A stretch of DNA of 64,000 nucleotides from Lentzea waywayandensis (GTDB lineage: Bacteria; Actinomycetota; Actinomycetes; Mycobacteriales; Pseudonocardiaceae). Each line of letters begins with the position of its first letter. Within the stretch, counting starts at the first letter, position 1. A program made the position numbers and the translations under genes. The stretch is taken from positions 1,116,001 through 1,180,000 of the forward strand of contig NZ_FOYL01000001.1 of the NCBI RefSeq assembly GCF_900115955.1. The letters are read 5' to 3'. This document shows, one piece after another, positions 36,572-64,000 of this stretch. The notes below the pieces were generated by a model, which saw nothing but the letters and a program-made list of their open reading frames with translations, made no database searches and was not told the DNA's origin.

Positions 36572-39500
36572 TCAGTGGACCTCGAAGTCCTGGTCGATCA
36601 GTGCGAACAGCTCCTCGTCCGTGGCGGTGTCGAGGCCCCCATCGGTCACCGCGCCGCCCTGGTCACCGGTCTGCGGGTAGAGGGTGCCAAGCAGCACTTC
36701 CAAACGGGTTCTAAGAACGGTCAGGGTCGTTTCGCCCGGTCGCGCTCCGGCCAGACCGGCTTCGAGCTGCGCCAACGCGGTGAGCGCCGGGTCGGCCTCC
36801 ACGGCGTCCCCGCTGCCCAGTTCCGCGAGGAGGAAGCCGGTGAGAACCACGGGGTTCGGGTAGTCGAAGATCAACGTCGCGGGCAGCCGGAGCCCCGTGG
36901 CCGCGGCCAGGTTGTTGCGCAGCTCGACCGCGCTGAGGGAGTCGAACCCGAAGTCGCTGAACGCCCGCTCGGGGTCGACCGCGTCGGCCGACGCGTGGCC
37001 CAGCACGGCCGCGACCTGCGTCCGGACCAGGTCGAGCAGCACGGCTTCCCGCTCCTCGGCGGGCACGCCGGCCAGCAACACGTCCTCGCTGGGAGCTGCC
37101 GGACGTCGAGCCGCGCGGATCAGGCCGCGGAACAACGGAGGCACCGTGCCGCCGCCGATCCGCGTCCGCATCGCCGCGAGGTCCAGCTCCATCGGGAGCA
37201 GAACCGGCTGCGCGGTGCCCAGCGCGGTGTCGAACAGGGCGAGCGCGTTCTTCGTGGCCAGCGCGCCGAACCCGCCGCGGTTCATCCGCTTCCGGTCGAC
37301 CTCGGTGAGCTCGCCGAGCAGCCCGCTCGACTCTTCCCACAGACCCCACGCCAGCGACGTCGCGGGCAGGCCGTGCGCGTGCCGGTGCCGGGCCAGCGCG
37401 TCCAGGACGGCGTTGGCGGCGGCGTAGTTGGCCTGCCCGGCGTTGCCGAGCGTGCTCGCGGCCGAGGAGAACAACACGAACGCGGCGAGGTCGAGGTGCC
37501 GGGTCAGCTCGTGCAGGTGCCACGCCGCGTCCGCCTTGGGCCGCAGCACGGTGGCGAACCGTTCCGGCGTCAGCGACGCAAGCACGCCGTCGTCGAGGAC
37601 ACCCGCGGTGTGCACGACCGCGGTCAACGGGTGCTCCGCGGGAATCCCGTCCAGAAGCGCCTTCAGCGCCTCGCGGTCGGCCGCGTCGCACGCCACGACC
37701 GACGTCTTCGCGCCGAGAGCGTCCAGTTCGGACACCAGGTCGCCGATGCCGGGGGTGTCCTGGCCGCGCCGGCCGGCGAGCACGAGGTGCCGGACGCCGG
37801 TGGTGGCGAGGTGCCGGGCGAGCAGGCCGCCGAGCGTGCCGGTGCCACCGGTGATCAGCACGGTGCCGTCGGGGTGCCACGCCCGCGACGTCTCCTCTTG
37901 GACGGCGACCCTGGCCAGCCGGGGTGCGAGGGCCTCGCCGCCGCGCAGCAGCACCTGCGGTTCGCCGCCTTCGAGGGCCGCGAGGATCTGCGCGCCGTCG
38001 GGTTCGCCGTCGAGGTCGAGAAGCGTGAACCGGCCGGGGTTCTCGGCCTGGGCGGTGCGCACCAGGCCCCACGCCGCGGCGGCGGCGACGTCGGTGACCT
38101 CTCGTTCGGCGCCGCGGGTGACGACGACCAGGCGGCCGTCGGCTCGGGTGAGCCAGTCCTGCACGGCCGCGAGAACGTCGGTGGTGACGCGGTGGACGTC
38201 GTCGCCGCCGTTGACCGGCAGGAACACGAGGTCCGGGGTCGGCTCCGGGAGATCGGCCAGGGTGCCGTAGGACGTGGCGCCGTCGATCGCGGCCGCCAGT
38301 GCGGGATCGCCGATGACCGCGCGGGTGGTCGTGGTGACGGCGGCGGTGGCGGCGGGCGCCCAGTCCACCTGGAACAGCGACCGGTGGTGTTCGCGCCGGG
38401 CTTCGATGCCCGAGGCCGAGATCGCCCGCAGCAGCAGGGAGTCCGCCGAGGCGACCGGCCTGCCCGCGGCGTCGGCGACGGTCAGGCTGATGGCGTCCGG
38501 CCCGACCGGCGCCAGCCGCACCCGCAGGCTCGCCGAGCCGGAGGTGCGCAGCGCGACCCCTGACCACGAGAACGGCAGGTGCCCCTGGCCCTTCGCGGTG
38601 ACGAAGTCGCCGAGCCCGACCGCGTGCAGGGCGGCGTCGAGCAGCGCGGGATGCACCCCGAACCGCCCGGCCGAGTCCCGCTGCCCGTCCGGCAACGCGA
38701 CCTCGGCGAAGACGGCGCCGTCGAGCGACCAGGCCGCGCGCAGGCCCTGGAACGCGGGGCCGTAGCCGAACCCGTTGTCCTGCAGGCCGTCGTAGAGGCC
38801 GGTGACGTCGATGGCCGTCGCGCCGTCCGGTGGCCAGACCGCGAGACCCGGCATCGGGCCGGGCTCGTCCGGTGTGAGCGTGCCCGTGGCGTGCAGGCTC
38901 CACGACTCCTCGTCACCGGTGGCGGAGTGCACGGTGATCGGCCGCTTGCCCGCGTCGTCCGCCGCGCCGACGGCGACCTGGATGCGGGCGGCGCCCCGCG
39001 GCGGCAGGACCAGTGGTGCGGCGAGGGTCAGTTCCTCGATCGCCGCACAGCCGGCCTCGTCGGCGGCGCGCAGTGCCAGTTCGACGAACGCGGTGCCGGG
39101 CAGCAGCACGGTGTCCTGCACGGCGTGGTCCGCCAGCCAGGGATGCGTCCGGACCGAGAGCGAGCCGGTCAGGAGGAAGCCGCCGGTGCCGGGCAGCTCG
39201 ACGGCCGCGCCGAGCAACGGGTGCTCCGCCGCAGCCAGCCCGGCGGCCGTCACGTCCACTGCCTGCGAGGGCTCCACCCAGAACCGGTCCCGCCGGAACG
39301 CCTGCGTCGGCAGCCCGACGCGCCGGCCTGCGAACACGGTGGCCCAGTGGGGCGTGATGCCACGGACGTGCAGCCGCGCCAGGGCTCCGACGGCCGTCCG
39401 AACCTCGTCGTGGCCGTTGCGCAGCACCGGAATCGCGTCCTCGACCATGGCCGACAGCACGGCATCCGGGCCGAGTTCGACGAACGTCCGCGCGCCCTGT

Positions 39501-42500
39501 TCCCTCGCCGCCGCGACCGCGTCGGCGAACCGGACGCCCTCGCGGACCTGCCGCACCCAGTACGCCACCGAGCCGTCGCCGCCTCCCTCCACAGTGGACA
39601 GGAAGGGGATCACCGGCTTGGCGGGCGCGAGGCCGTCGAGTGCCGCGGCGAACTCGGCCAGCATCGGTTCCATCAGCGCGGAGTGGAAGGCGTGGCTGGT
39701 GTTGAGCCGCTTGGTCTTCGCGAACCTGGCCGCGACCTCGGTGACCGCGCGTTCCTCGCCGGACAGCACGACCGCGTCCGGCCCGTTCACCGCCGCGAGG
39801 GAGACACCGTCGGGCAACGGCAGAACGTCCTCTTCCGACGCCTGCACGGCGATCATCACGCCGCCCTCGGGAAGTGCCTGCATCAGCCGTCCGCGCGCGG
39901 TCACCAGCGTGGCCGCGTCGTCAAGGGTGAGCATCCCGGCGACGTGCGCCGCCGCGATCTCCCCCACCGAATGACCGAGCACGAGGTCCGGTCGCACGCC
40001 CCAAGACTCCAGCAGCCGGAACAACGCGACCTCGACCGCGAAGATCCCCTGCTGCGCGAACTCGGTCCCGTCCAGTTCGGGAGCGCCCTCGAAGACGATC
40101 TCCCGCACTCGTGGGTCCAGGTGAGCGCAGACCTCGTCGAACGCCTTGGCGTACAACGGGAACGTGTCGTACAGCTCCCGGCCCATCCCGGCGCGCTGGG
40201 AACCCTGGCCGGTGAACAGGAACGCGACGCCACCGCTCACCTCCGTCCCCTGCACGAGCGAACGGTGCGGCCGGCCTTCGGCGAGGGCACCGAGGCCGGT
40301 CTGGAGCTCGTCGCGATCCGCCGCGAGCACCGCCGCCCGGTGTTCCAGGGCCGCGCGGCCGGTGGCCAGCGTGTGCGCGACGTCGGCGGGAGCGAGGTCG
40401 TGGCCGATTTCGGCCTGGAGCTTCGCCGCCTGCGCCCGCAGGCCCTCGGCGTCGCGACCGGAGAGCATGAACGGCAGGACCGGCAACGGTTCCCCGCCCA
40501 GCGGTTCGGCGGCGACGGGCGGCTCTTCGAGGACGACGTGCGCGTTGGTGCCGCTCACCCCGAACGACGACACCCCGGCGCGGCGCGGTCGTTCTCCCGC
40601 CGGCCACGGACGGACGTCGGTCAGCAGTTCGACAGCGCCTGCCGTCCAGTCCACGTGCGGAGTCGGCTCGTCCACGTGCAACGTCTTCGGCAACACGCCG
40701 TGCCGCATCGCCTCGACGATCTTGATCACACCGCCGACACCCGCGGCGGCCTGCGTGTGACCGATGTTCGACTTCAGCGAGCCGAGCAGCAACGGCCGTT
40801 CCCTGCCCTGCCCGTAGGTCGCGAGCACGGCCTGAGCCTCGATCGGGTCACCCAGCACCGTGCCGGTGCCGTGCGCCTCCACGACGTCCACATCAGACGG
40901 TGCCAGGCTCGCGTTCGCCAGCGCTTGGCGGATCACCCGCTGCTGAGACGGCCCGTTCGGTGCGGTGAGGCCGTTGGACGCGCCGTCGGAGTTGACCGCG
41001 GAACCGCGCACCACGGCGAGGACCTCATGGCCGTTGCGCAGGGCGTCGGACAGACGTTCCACCAGCAGCATCCCGGCGCCCTCCGACCAGCCGACACCGT
41101 CGGCGGCCGCGGCGAACGACTTGCAGCGACCGTCCGGGGCGAGTCCGCGCTGACGGCTGAACTCGATGAACCCGGCCGGGGTGGACATCACCGTCACCCC
41201 GCCCGCCAGCGCCATCGAGCACTCGCCGGACCGCAGCGCCTGCGCGGCCAGGTGCAACGCCACCAGCGACGACGAGCACGCGGTGTCCACGGTGAGCGCG
41301 GGCCCCTCGAAGCCGAGGCTGTAGGCGATCCGGCCGGAGATCACGCTGGACGCGGTGCCGGTGCCCACGTACCCCTCGGCCTCGGCGGGAATGGTGGCCA
41401 GCAACGAGCTGTAGTCCTGCGCCGAGGTCCCGGCGAACACGCCGACCTTCGCCCCGCGCAGGGCCGTCGGGTCGACCCCGGCGTGCTCGAACGCCTCCCA
41501 GGACGCCTCCAGCAGCAGGCGTTGCTGCGGGTCCATGGCCAGCGCCTCGCGCGGCGAGATCCCGAAGAACCCGGCGTCGAAGTCGGTCGCGCCGGTGACG
41601 AACCCGCCCTCGATCGAGTACGTGGTGCCCGGCCTCGACAGGTCGGGGTCGAACACGGCATCGACGTCCCAGCCTCGATCACCGGGGAACATCGAGATGG
41701 CGTCGGTGCCGGAGGACACCAGCTTCCAGAGATCGTCCGGCGAGCTCACCCCACCCGGATACCGGCAGCTCATGCCGATGATGGCGATGGGCTCGTCGTT
41801 GGCCTGAATGGTCTCCGCGATCACCGCGCTGTCCACACCGGACAGTTCGGCATCGAGGAACGCCGCCAGCGCCAGCGGAGTCGGGTGGTCGAAGACGAGC
41901 GTGGCGGGCAGTTCACGGCCGACCGCGGTGGCGAGCAGGGTGCGCAGCTCGACGGCGGTGAGCGAGTCGAAGCCCAGCTCCTTGAACGGCCGGTCGGCGC
42001 GCACCTCGTCGGCGGTCTCGTGGTTGAGCACGACCGCCGCCTGACCGCGGACCAGTTCGGTCAGCACGCGGATCCGTTCGCCGGCGGGGATTCCGGCGAG
42101 GCGCGCACCCAGCCGGGTCGGCTCGGGCTTCGCGGCGGGCTCGACGAAACTGTTCGACCCTGTTGCCTCCAGCCAGAAGCGCGTGCGCTGGAAGGGATAG
42201 GTCGGCAGGTCGACCCGGCGGGCCCCGCTGCCGGCGAAGTAGGCGCCCCAGTCGGGCGTGACGCCTCGCGTGTGGAGGCGGGCCAGCGCGGCGACGGCCG
42301 ACCGGACCTCGGGCCGCCCGGCGCGCAGGACCGCGACGGCGGCGGCGCTGTCCGGCAGGCAGTCCTGGGCGAGCGCGCTGAGCACACCGTCCGGCCCGAG
42401 CTCGAGGAACGTACGAGCGCCCTCGGTGTGCAGTGCCGTGACGCCGTCGGCGAAGCGGACCGCCTCACGGACGTGCCGCACCCAGTAGTCGGGGTCGGTG

Positions 42501-45043
42501 ACGAGCCCCGGCGTCGCGAGCGCGCCGGTCACGTTGGACACCAACGGGATGCGCGGCTCGGTGAAGGTGATCTGCTCGACGGCCGCGCGGAACCCGGCCA
42601 GCATCGGGTCCATCAGCGCGGAGTGGAACGCGTGGCTGGTGGTGAGGGCCTTGGCCTTGCCGAAGCGGGCCGCGACCTCGGCGACCGCGCCCGCCTCCCC
42701 GGACAGCACGACCGACCGCGGGCCGTTGACGGCGGCGATCGAGACACGGTCCCGCAGCGCCGCACGGACGTGGTCCGCGTTCGAGAGGGCCGCCGAGCCA
42801 CCGTCCGGCAGCACGGCCTGAACGGCGTCCCCGCTCACGCCGACCGCCGAACCGCCGTCCCGCAGCGCGACCCGAATATCGTCCCCGCTCACGCCGACCG
42901 CCGAACCGCCGTCCCACAGCGCGACCTGAACGGCGTCCCCGCTCACGCCGACCGCCGAGCCGCCGTCCCGCAGGACCTCCCGCACCTCCTCCTCACTCGC
43001 GCGGACCGCGACCATCGCGCCCCCGACCGGCAGCGCCTGCATCAGCCGCCCGCGCGCCGTGACGAGCACCTGCGCGTCCGGCAACGAGAACACCCCGGCA
43101 ACGTGCGCGGCGGCAATCTCACCGATCGAGTGCCCGAGCAGGAAGTCCGGCCGCACACCCCACGACTCCATCAGCCGGAACAGCGCCACCTCCACGGCGA
43201 ACAGCGCCGGCTGGGCGAACTCGGTGCGGTCGAGGTCCGCTCCCCCGTCAAGAACCAGATTCCGCACCCGCGGGTCGAAACCCGCGCAGATCTCGTCGAA
43301 AGCCTTGGCGTACACCGGGAACTCCGCGTGCAGCTCGCGACCCATCCCGGCCCGCTGGGAGCCCTGCCCGGTGAACAGGAAGGCGACATCGCCCGCCGCC
43401 ACCGCGTCCCGCACGACCGACGGCGCCAGCTCTCCGGCGGCGATCGCGCGCAACCCGGAGACCAGGTCGTCACGGGTGTCGCCGAGCACGACGGCCCGTT
43501 CGGTGAAGGCGGCGCGGTTGGTCGCCAGCGCCGCCGCGACTGACACCGGATCCGCGTCGACGTCCGCCAGCCGCGTGGCCTGAGCGCGCAGAGCGGCCTC
43601 GGTCCGTCCAGAAAGGACCCAAGGCAGTACCGCAGGCGGTTCACCAGCCGACGGGATCTCCGAGTCCGGAGCCTGTTCGAGGACGACGTGCGTGTTGGTG
43701 CCGCTGACACCGAACGACGACACCCCGGCCCGACGCGGCTGACCGGTCGAAGGCCAGTCCACCGCCTCGGTCAGCAACGAGACCGCGCCCGCCTCCCAGT
43801 CCACGTGCGGCGAAGGCGAGTCGACGTGCAACGTCTTCGGCAGCACGCCGTGGCGCATCGCCTCGACCATCTTGATCACACCACCCACACCGGCCGCCGC
43901 CTGCGTGTGACCGATGTTCGACTTCAGCGAGCCCAGCAACAGCGGCCGTTCCCGATCCTGTCCGTACGCCGCCAGCACCGCCTGCGCCTCGATCGGGTCA
44001 CCCAGGACGGTGCCCGTGCCGTGCGCTTCCACGGCGTCCACATCGGACGGAACGAGCCCGGCGTTGGCCAGTGCCGCCCGGATCACCCGTTGCTGCGCGG
44101 GCCCGTTGGGCGCGGACAACCCGCTGCTGGCGCCGTCTTGGTTGACGGCGGTGCCGCGGACCACGGCGAGCACGGGGTGGCCGAGGCGGCGGGCGTCGGA
44201 CAGCCGTTCCACCAGCAGCATTCCGGCGCCCTCGGCCCACGCGGTGCCGTCGGCCGCGGCGGCGAACGACTTGCAGCGGCCGTCCGGGGCGAGTCCGCGC
44301 TGACGGCTGAACTCGATGAACCCGGCCGGGGTCACGATCATCGTGACGCCGCCCGCCAGCGCCATCGTGGTCTCGCCGCGGCGCAGCGACTGCACGGCCA
44401 GGTGCAGCGCCACCAGCGAGGACGAGCAGGCCGTGTCGACGGTGATCGCCGGGCCCTCGAAACCGAAGGTGTAGGCCACCCGCCCGGAGGCGACGCTGCC
44501 CGCGTTGCCGCTGCCGAGGTATCCCTCGACGATCTCCGGCACGGACGTCAGCCGCGCCGCGTAGTCCTGGTACATCACGCCCGCGTAGACACCGATCCGG
44601 TGGCCGCGCACGGTCGCCGGGTCGATCCCGGCGTTCTCGAAGGCCTCCCAGGACGTCTCCAGCAGCAGCCGGTGCTGCGGGTCCATCGCGAGGGCCTCGC
44701 GGGGGCTGATGTCGAAGAAGCCGGGATCGAAGTCGGCGGGAGCGGACATGAATCCGCCCTCCCGCACGTACGACTTGCCGGGCACGTCCGGGTCGGGGTC
44801 GTAGACGTCGTCGGCGGTCCAGCCGCGGTCGTCCGGGAAGTCCGAGATGGCGTCGGTGCCCTCGGCGACCAGCTGCCACAACTCGGCGGGCGAGGTGACG
44901 CCGCCGGGGTAGCGGCAGCTCATCCCGACGATCGCGATCGGCTCGTGGTCGCGTTCCTCCAGCTCGTTCACCCGGCCGCGGGCCTCGCGCAGGTCCTTGG
45001 CGGCCTGCTTGAGGTAGTCGCGCAGCTTCTGTTCGTTCGACAT
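36572..45043 (-). CDS. Type I PKS, two modules (modules e and f)
   Basis: 2823 residues. N-docking helix (1-34); module e: KS (36-460), AT (GHSIGE near 638, HAFH, malonyl) with a 72-residue tandem-repeat insertion (691-762), then directly ACP (LGFDSL near 1024), with no reductive domain; module f: KS (1082-1505), AT (GHSVGE near 1691, HAFH, malonyl), DH (His 1973 in [10 protein letters not shown], where the conserved Gly is Asp), KR (from about 2398, SSAAS, Y-x3-N, LDD B-type), ACP (FGFDSL near 2703), C-docking region (2750-2823). Module e should keep a ketone; module f gives a hydroxyl or, if its DH works, an alkene. The ATG at 45043 has AGGAG 7 nt upstream; the same frame stays open upstream only because it crosses the preceding gene out of frame. 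Confidence 0.95.
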   Translation of the reverse strand: MSNEQKLRDYLKQAAKDLREARGRVNELEERDHEPIAIVGMSCRYPGGVTSPAELWQLVAEGTDAISDFPDDRGWTADDVYDPDPDVPGKSYVREGGFMSAPADFDPGFFDISPREALAMDPQHRLLLETSWEAFENAGIDPATVRGHRIGVYAGVMYQDYAARLTSVPEIVEGYLGSGNAGSVASGRVAYTFGFEGPAITVDTACSSSLVALHLAVQSLRRGETTMALAGGVTMIVTPAGFIEFSRQRGLAPDGRCKSFAAAADGTAWAEGAGMLLVERLSDARRLGHPVLAVVRGTAVNQDGASSGLSAPNGPAQQRVIRAALANAGLVPSDVDAVEAHGTGTVLGDPIEAQAVLAAYGQDRERPLLLGSLKSNIGHTQAAAGVGGVIKMVEAMRHGVLPKTLHVDSPSPHVDWEAGAVSLLTEAVDWPSTGQPRRAGVSSFGVSGTNTHVVLEQAPDSEIPSAGEPPAVLPWVLSGRTEAALRAQATRLADVDADPVSVAAALATNRAAFTERAVVLGDTRDDLVSGLRAIAAGELAPSVVRDAVAAGDVAFLFTGQGSQRAGMGRELHAEFPVYAKAFDEICAGFDPRVRNLVLDGGADLDRTEFAQPALFAVEVALFRLMESWGVRPDFLLGHSIGEIAAAHVAGVFSLPDAQVLVTARGRLMQALPVGGAMVAVRASEEEVREVLRDGGSAVGVSGDAVQVALWDGGSAVGVSGDDIRVALRDGGSAVGVSGDAVQAVLPDGGSAALSNADHVRAALRDRVSIAAVNGPRSVVLSGEAGAVAEVAARFGKAKALTTSHAFHSALMDPMLAGFRAAVEQITFTEPRIPLVSNVTGALATPGLVTDPDYWVRHVREAVRFADGVTALHTEGARTFLELGPDGVLSALAQDCLPDSAAAVAVLRAGRPEVRSAVAALARLHTRGVTPDWGAYFAGSGARRVDLPTYPFQRTRFWLEATGSNSFVEPAAKPEPTRLGARLAGIPAGERIRVLTELVRGQAAVVLNHETADEVRADRPFKELGFDSLTAVELRTLLATAVGRELPATLVFDHPTPLALAAFLDAELSGVDSAVIAETIQANDEPIAIIGMSCRYPGGVSSPDDLWKLVSSGTDAISMFPGDRGWDVDAVFDPDLSRPGTTYSIEGGFVTGATDFDAGFFGISPREALAMDPQQRLLLEASWEAFEHAGVDPTALRGAKVGVFAGTSAQDYSSLLATIPAEAEGYVGTGTASSVISGRIAYSLGFEGPALTVDTACSSSLVALHLAAQALRSGECSMALAGGVTVMSTPAGFIEFSRQRGLAPDGRCKSFAAAADGVGWSEGAGMLLVERLSDALRNGHEVLAVVRGSAVNSDGASNGLTAPNGPSQQRVIRQALANASLAPSDVDVVEAHGTGTVLGDPIEAQAVLATYGQGRERPLLLGSLKSNIGHTQAAAGVGGVIKIVEAMRHGVLPKTLHVDEPTPHVDWTAGAVELLTDVRPWPAGERPRRAGVSSFGVSGTNAHVVLEEPPVAAEPLGGEPLPVLPFMLSGRDAEGLRAQAAKLQAEIGHDLAPADVAHTLATGRAALEHRAAVLAADRDELQTGLGALAEGRPHRSLVQGTEVSGGVAFLFTGQGSQRAGMGRELYDTFPLYAKAFDEVCAHLDPRVREIVFEGAPELDGTEFAQQGIFAVEVALFRLLESWGVRPDLVLGHSVGEIAAAHVAGMLTLDDAATLVTARGRLMQALPEGGVMIAVQASEEDVLPLPDGVSLAAVNGPDAVVLSGEERAVTEVAARFAKTKRLNTSHAFHSALMEPMLAEFAAALDGLAPAKPVIPFLSTVEGGGDGSVAYWVRQVREGVRFADAVAAAREQGARTFVELGPDAVLSAMVEDAIPVLRNGHDEVRTAVGALARLHVRGITPHWATVFAGRRVGLPTQAFRRDRFWVEPSQAVDVTAAGLAAAEHPLLGAAVELPGTGGFLLTGSLSVRTHPWLADHAVQDTVLLPGTAFVELALRAADEAGCAAIEELTLAAPLVLPPRGAARIQVAVGAADDAGKRPITVHSATGDEESWSLHATGTLTPDEPGPMPGLAVWPPDGATAIDVTGLYDGLQDNGFGYGPAFQGLRAAWSLDGAVFAEVALPDGQRDSAGRFGVHPALLDAALHAVGLGDFVTAKGQGHLPFSWSGVALRTSGSASLRVRLAPVGPDAISLTVADAAGRPVASADSLLLRAISASGIEARREHHRSLFQVDWAPAATAAVTTTTRAVIGDPALAAAIDGATSYGTLADLPEPTPDLVFLPVNGGDDVHRVTTDVLAAVQDWLTRADGRLVVVTRGAEREVTDVAAAAAWGLVRTAQAENPGRFTLLDLDGEPDGAQILAALEGGEPQVLLRGGEALAPRLARVAVQEETSRAWHPDGTVLITGGTGTLGGLLARHLATTGVRHLVLAGRRGQDTPGIGDLVSELDALGAKTSVVACDAADREALKALLDGIPAEHPLTAVVHTAGVLDDGVLASLTPERFATVLRPKADAAWHLHELTRHLDLAAFVLFSSAASTLGNAGQANYAAANAVLDALARHRHAHGLPATSLAWGLWEESSGLLGELTEVDRKRMNRGGFGALATKNALALFDTALGTAQPVLLPMELDLAAMRTRIGGGTVPPLFRGLIRAARRPAAPSEDVLLAGVPAEEREAVLLDLVRTQVAAVLGHASADAVDPERAFSDFGFDSLSAVELRNNLAAATGLRLPATLIFDYPNPVVLTGFLLAELGSGDAVEADPALTALAQLEAGLAGARPGETTLTVLRTRLEVLLGTLYPQTGDQGGAVTDGGLDTATDEELFALIDQDFEVH
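42758..42973. repeat. Four-copy 54-bp tandem repeat inside an AT domain
   Basis: Units start at 42973, 42919, 42865 and 42811 (minus strand). Each encodes 18 residues beginning L-x-DGGSA. The first three are nearly identical ([11 protein letters not shown]) and the fourth is diverged. They interrupt the AT of module e between [10 protein letters not shown] and VSIAAVNGP. The other ATs of the cluster have no such segment at this place. Confidence 0.9.
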
Positions 45044-45050
45044 GCGGTGG

Positions 45051-45055
45051 CTCCT
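45051..45055 (-). promoter_or_regulatory. Ribosome-binding site fixing the start of the module e/f PKS
   Basis: AGGAG on the minus strand lies 7 nt before the ATG at 45043, in the 32-nt gap after the previous PKS stop. It supports this start over any upstream in-frame codon. Confidence 0.8.
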
Positions 45056-45075
45056 GGGTTCGCGGTCGGGGTGGG

Positions 45076-50328
<5,253 letters not shown>

Positions 50329-50355
50329 GGTGGTGCTCCTTGGTGCGAAGGAAGG

Positions 50356-64000
<13,645 letters not shown>

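Noticed and set aside
42758..42973. CRISPR array
   Set aside because: The units are adjacent without spacers, in frame and inside an AT domain.

Overview
The window is GC-rich DNA with strong third-position GC bias, GTG/TTG starts, Ser/Thr-kinase/FHA/PP2C signalling genes, a ParB-domain (StrR-like) cluster regulator and a giant modular type I polyketide synthase (PKS). Together these point to a filamentous actinomycete, most likely of the Pseudonocardiales (Lentzea/Saccharothrix-like). The genus is a guess; no rRNA, tRNA or other taxonomic marker is present.

Layout. 1-6.5 kb (all minus strand): PP2C phosphatase, FHA protein, Ser/Thr kinase and a large membrane-anchored Ig-like repeat protein cut by the left edge. 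The first three are coupled by ATGA overlaps. 6.6-8.1 kb: a decayed cytochrome P450 remnant and a free-standing ketoacyl-ACP synthase III. 8.3-9.8 kb: a divergent VOC protein/WYL regulator pair around a perfect inverted repeat. 9.8-12.5 kb: a flavin/FNR/2Fe-2S fusion reductase divergent from a TetR regulator, again with a palindrome between them. 12.65-15.5 kb: an FtsX-type ABC exporter. 15.6-17.2 kb: a secreted crystallin-like small protein and a StrR/ParB-type regulator. 17.5-20.9 kb: an unusual 1129-residue protein joining a GGDEF (diguanylate cyclase) domain to a STAND/NB-ARC ATPase and TPR-like repeats.

21.1-64 kb is one unidirectional minus-strand biosynthetic operon that runs off the right edge. 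In transcription order it holds a PKS with at least three modules (partial), a one-module PKS, a two-module PKS, a two-module PKS ending in a thioesterase, three P450s and a type II thioesterase. Gaps between PKS genes are 27-46 nt, and the P450/thioesterase genes overlap by ATGA or GTGA. The eight modules seen, reading toward release, are: (a) mM, DH-KR; (b) mM, KR; (c) mM, KR; (d) mM, DH-KR; (e) M, no reduction; (f) M, DH-KR; (g) M, DH-KR; (h) mM, DH-KR-TE (mM = methylmalonyl, M = malonyl, from the AT motifs YASH or HAFH). DH of (d) and (f) have altered catalytic-loop motifs and KR of (c) lacks the usual Asn, so some of these steps may be silent.

Inferred product: a large macrolide or related lactone whose carboxyl end is a 2-methyl-2,4-dienoyl unit, followed by C7 hydroxyl (or alkene) and a C9 ketone, then propionate units. 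It would be tailored by up to three P450s and edited by the type II thioesterase. I could not match this to a known compound from the sequence alone. No sugar-biosynthesis or glycosyltransferase gene lies in the window; the start of the assembly line and any such genes lie to the right of it.
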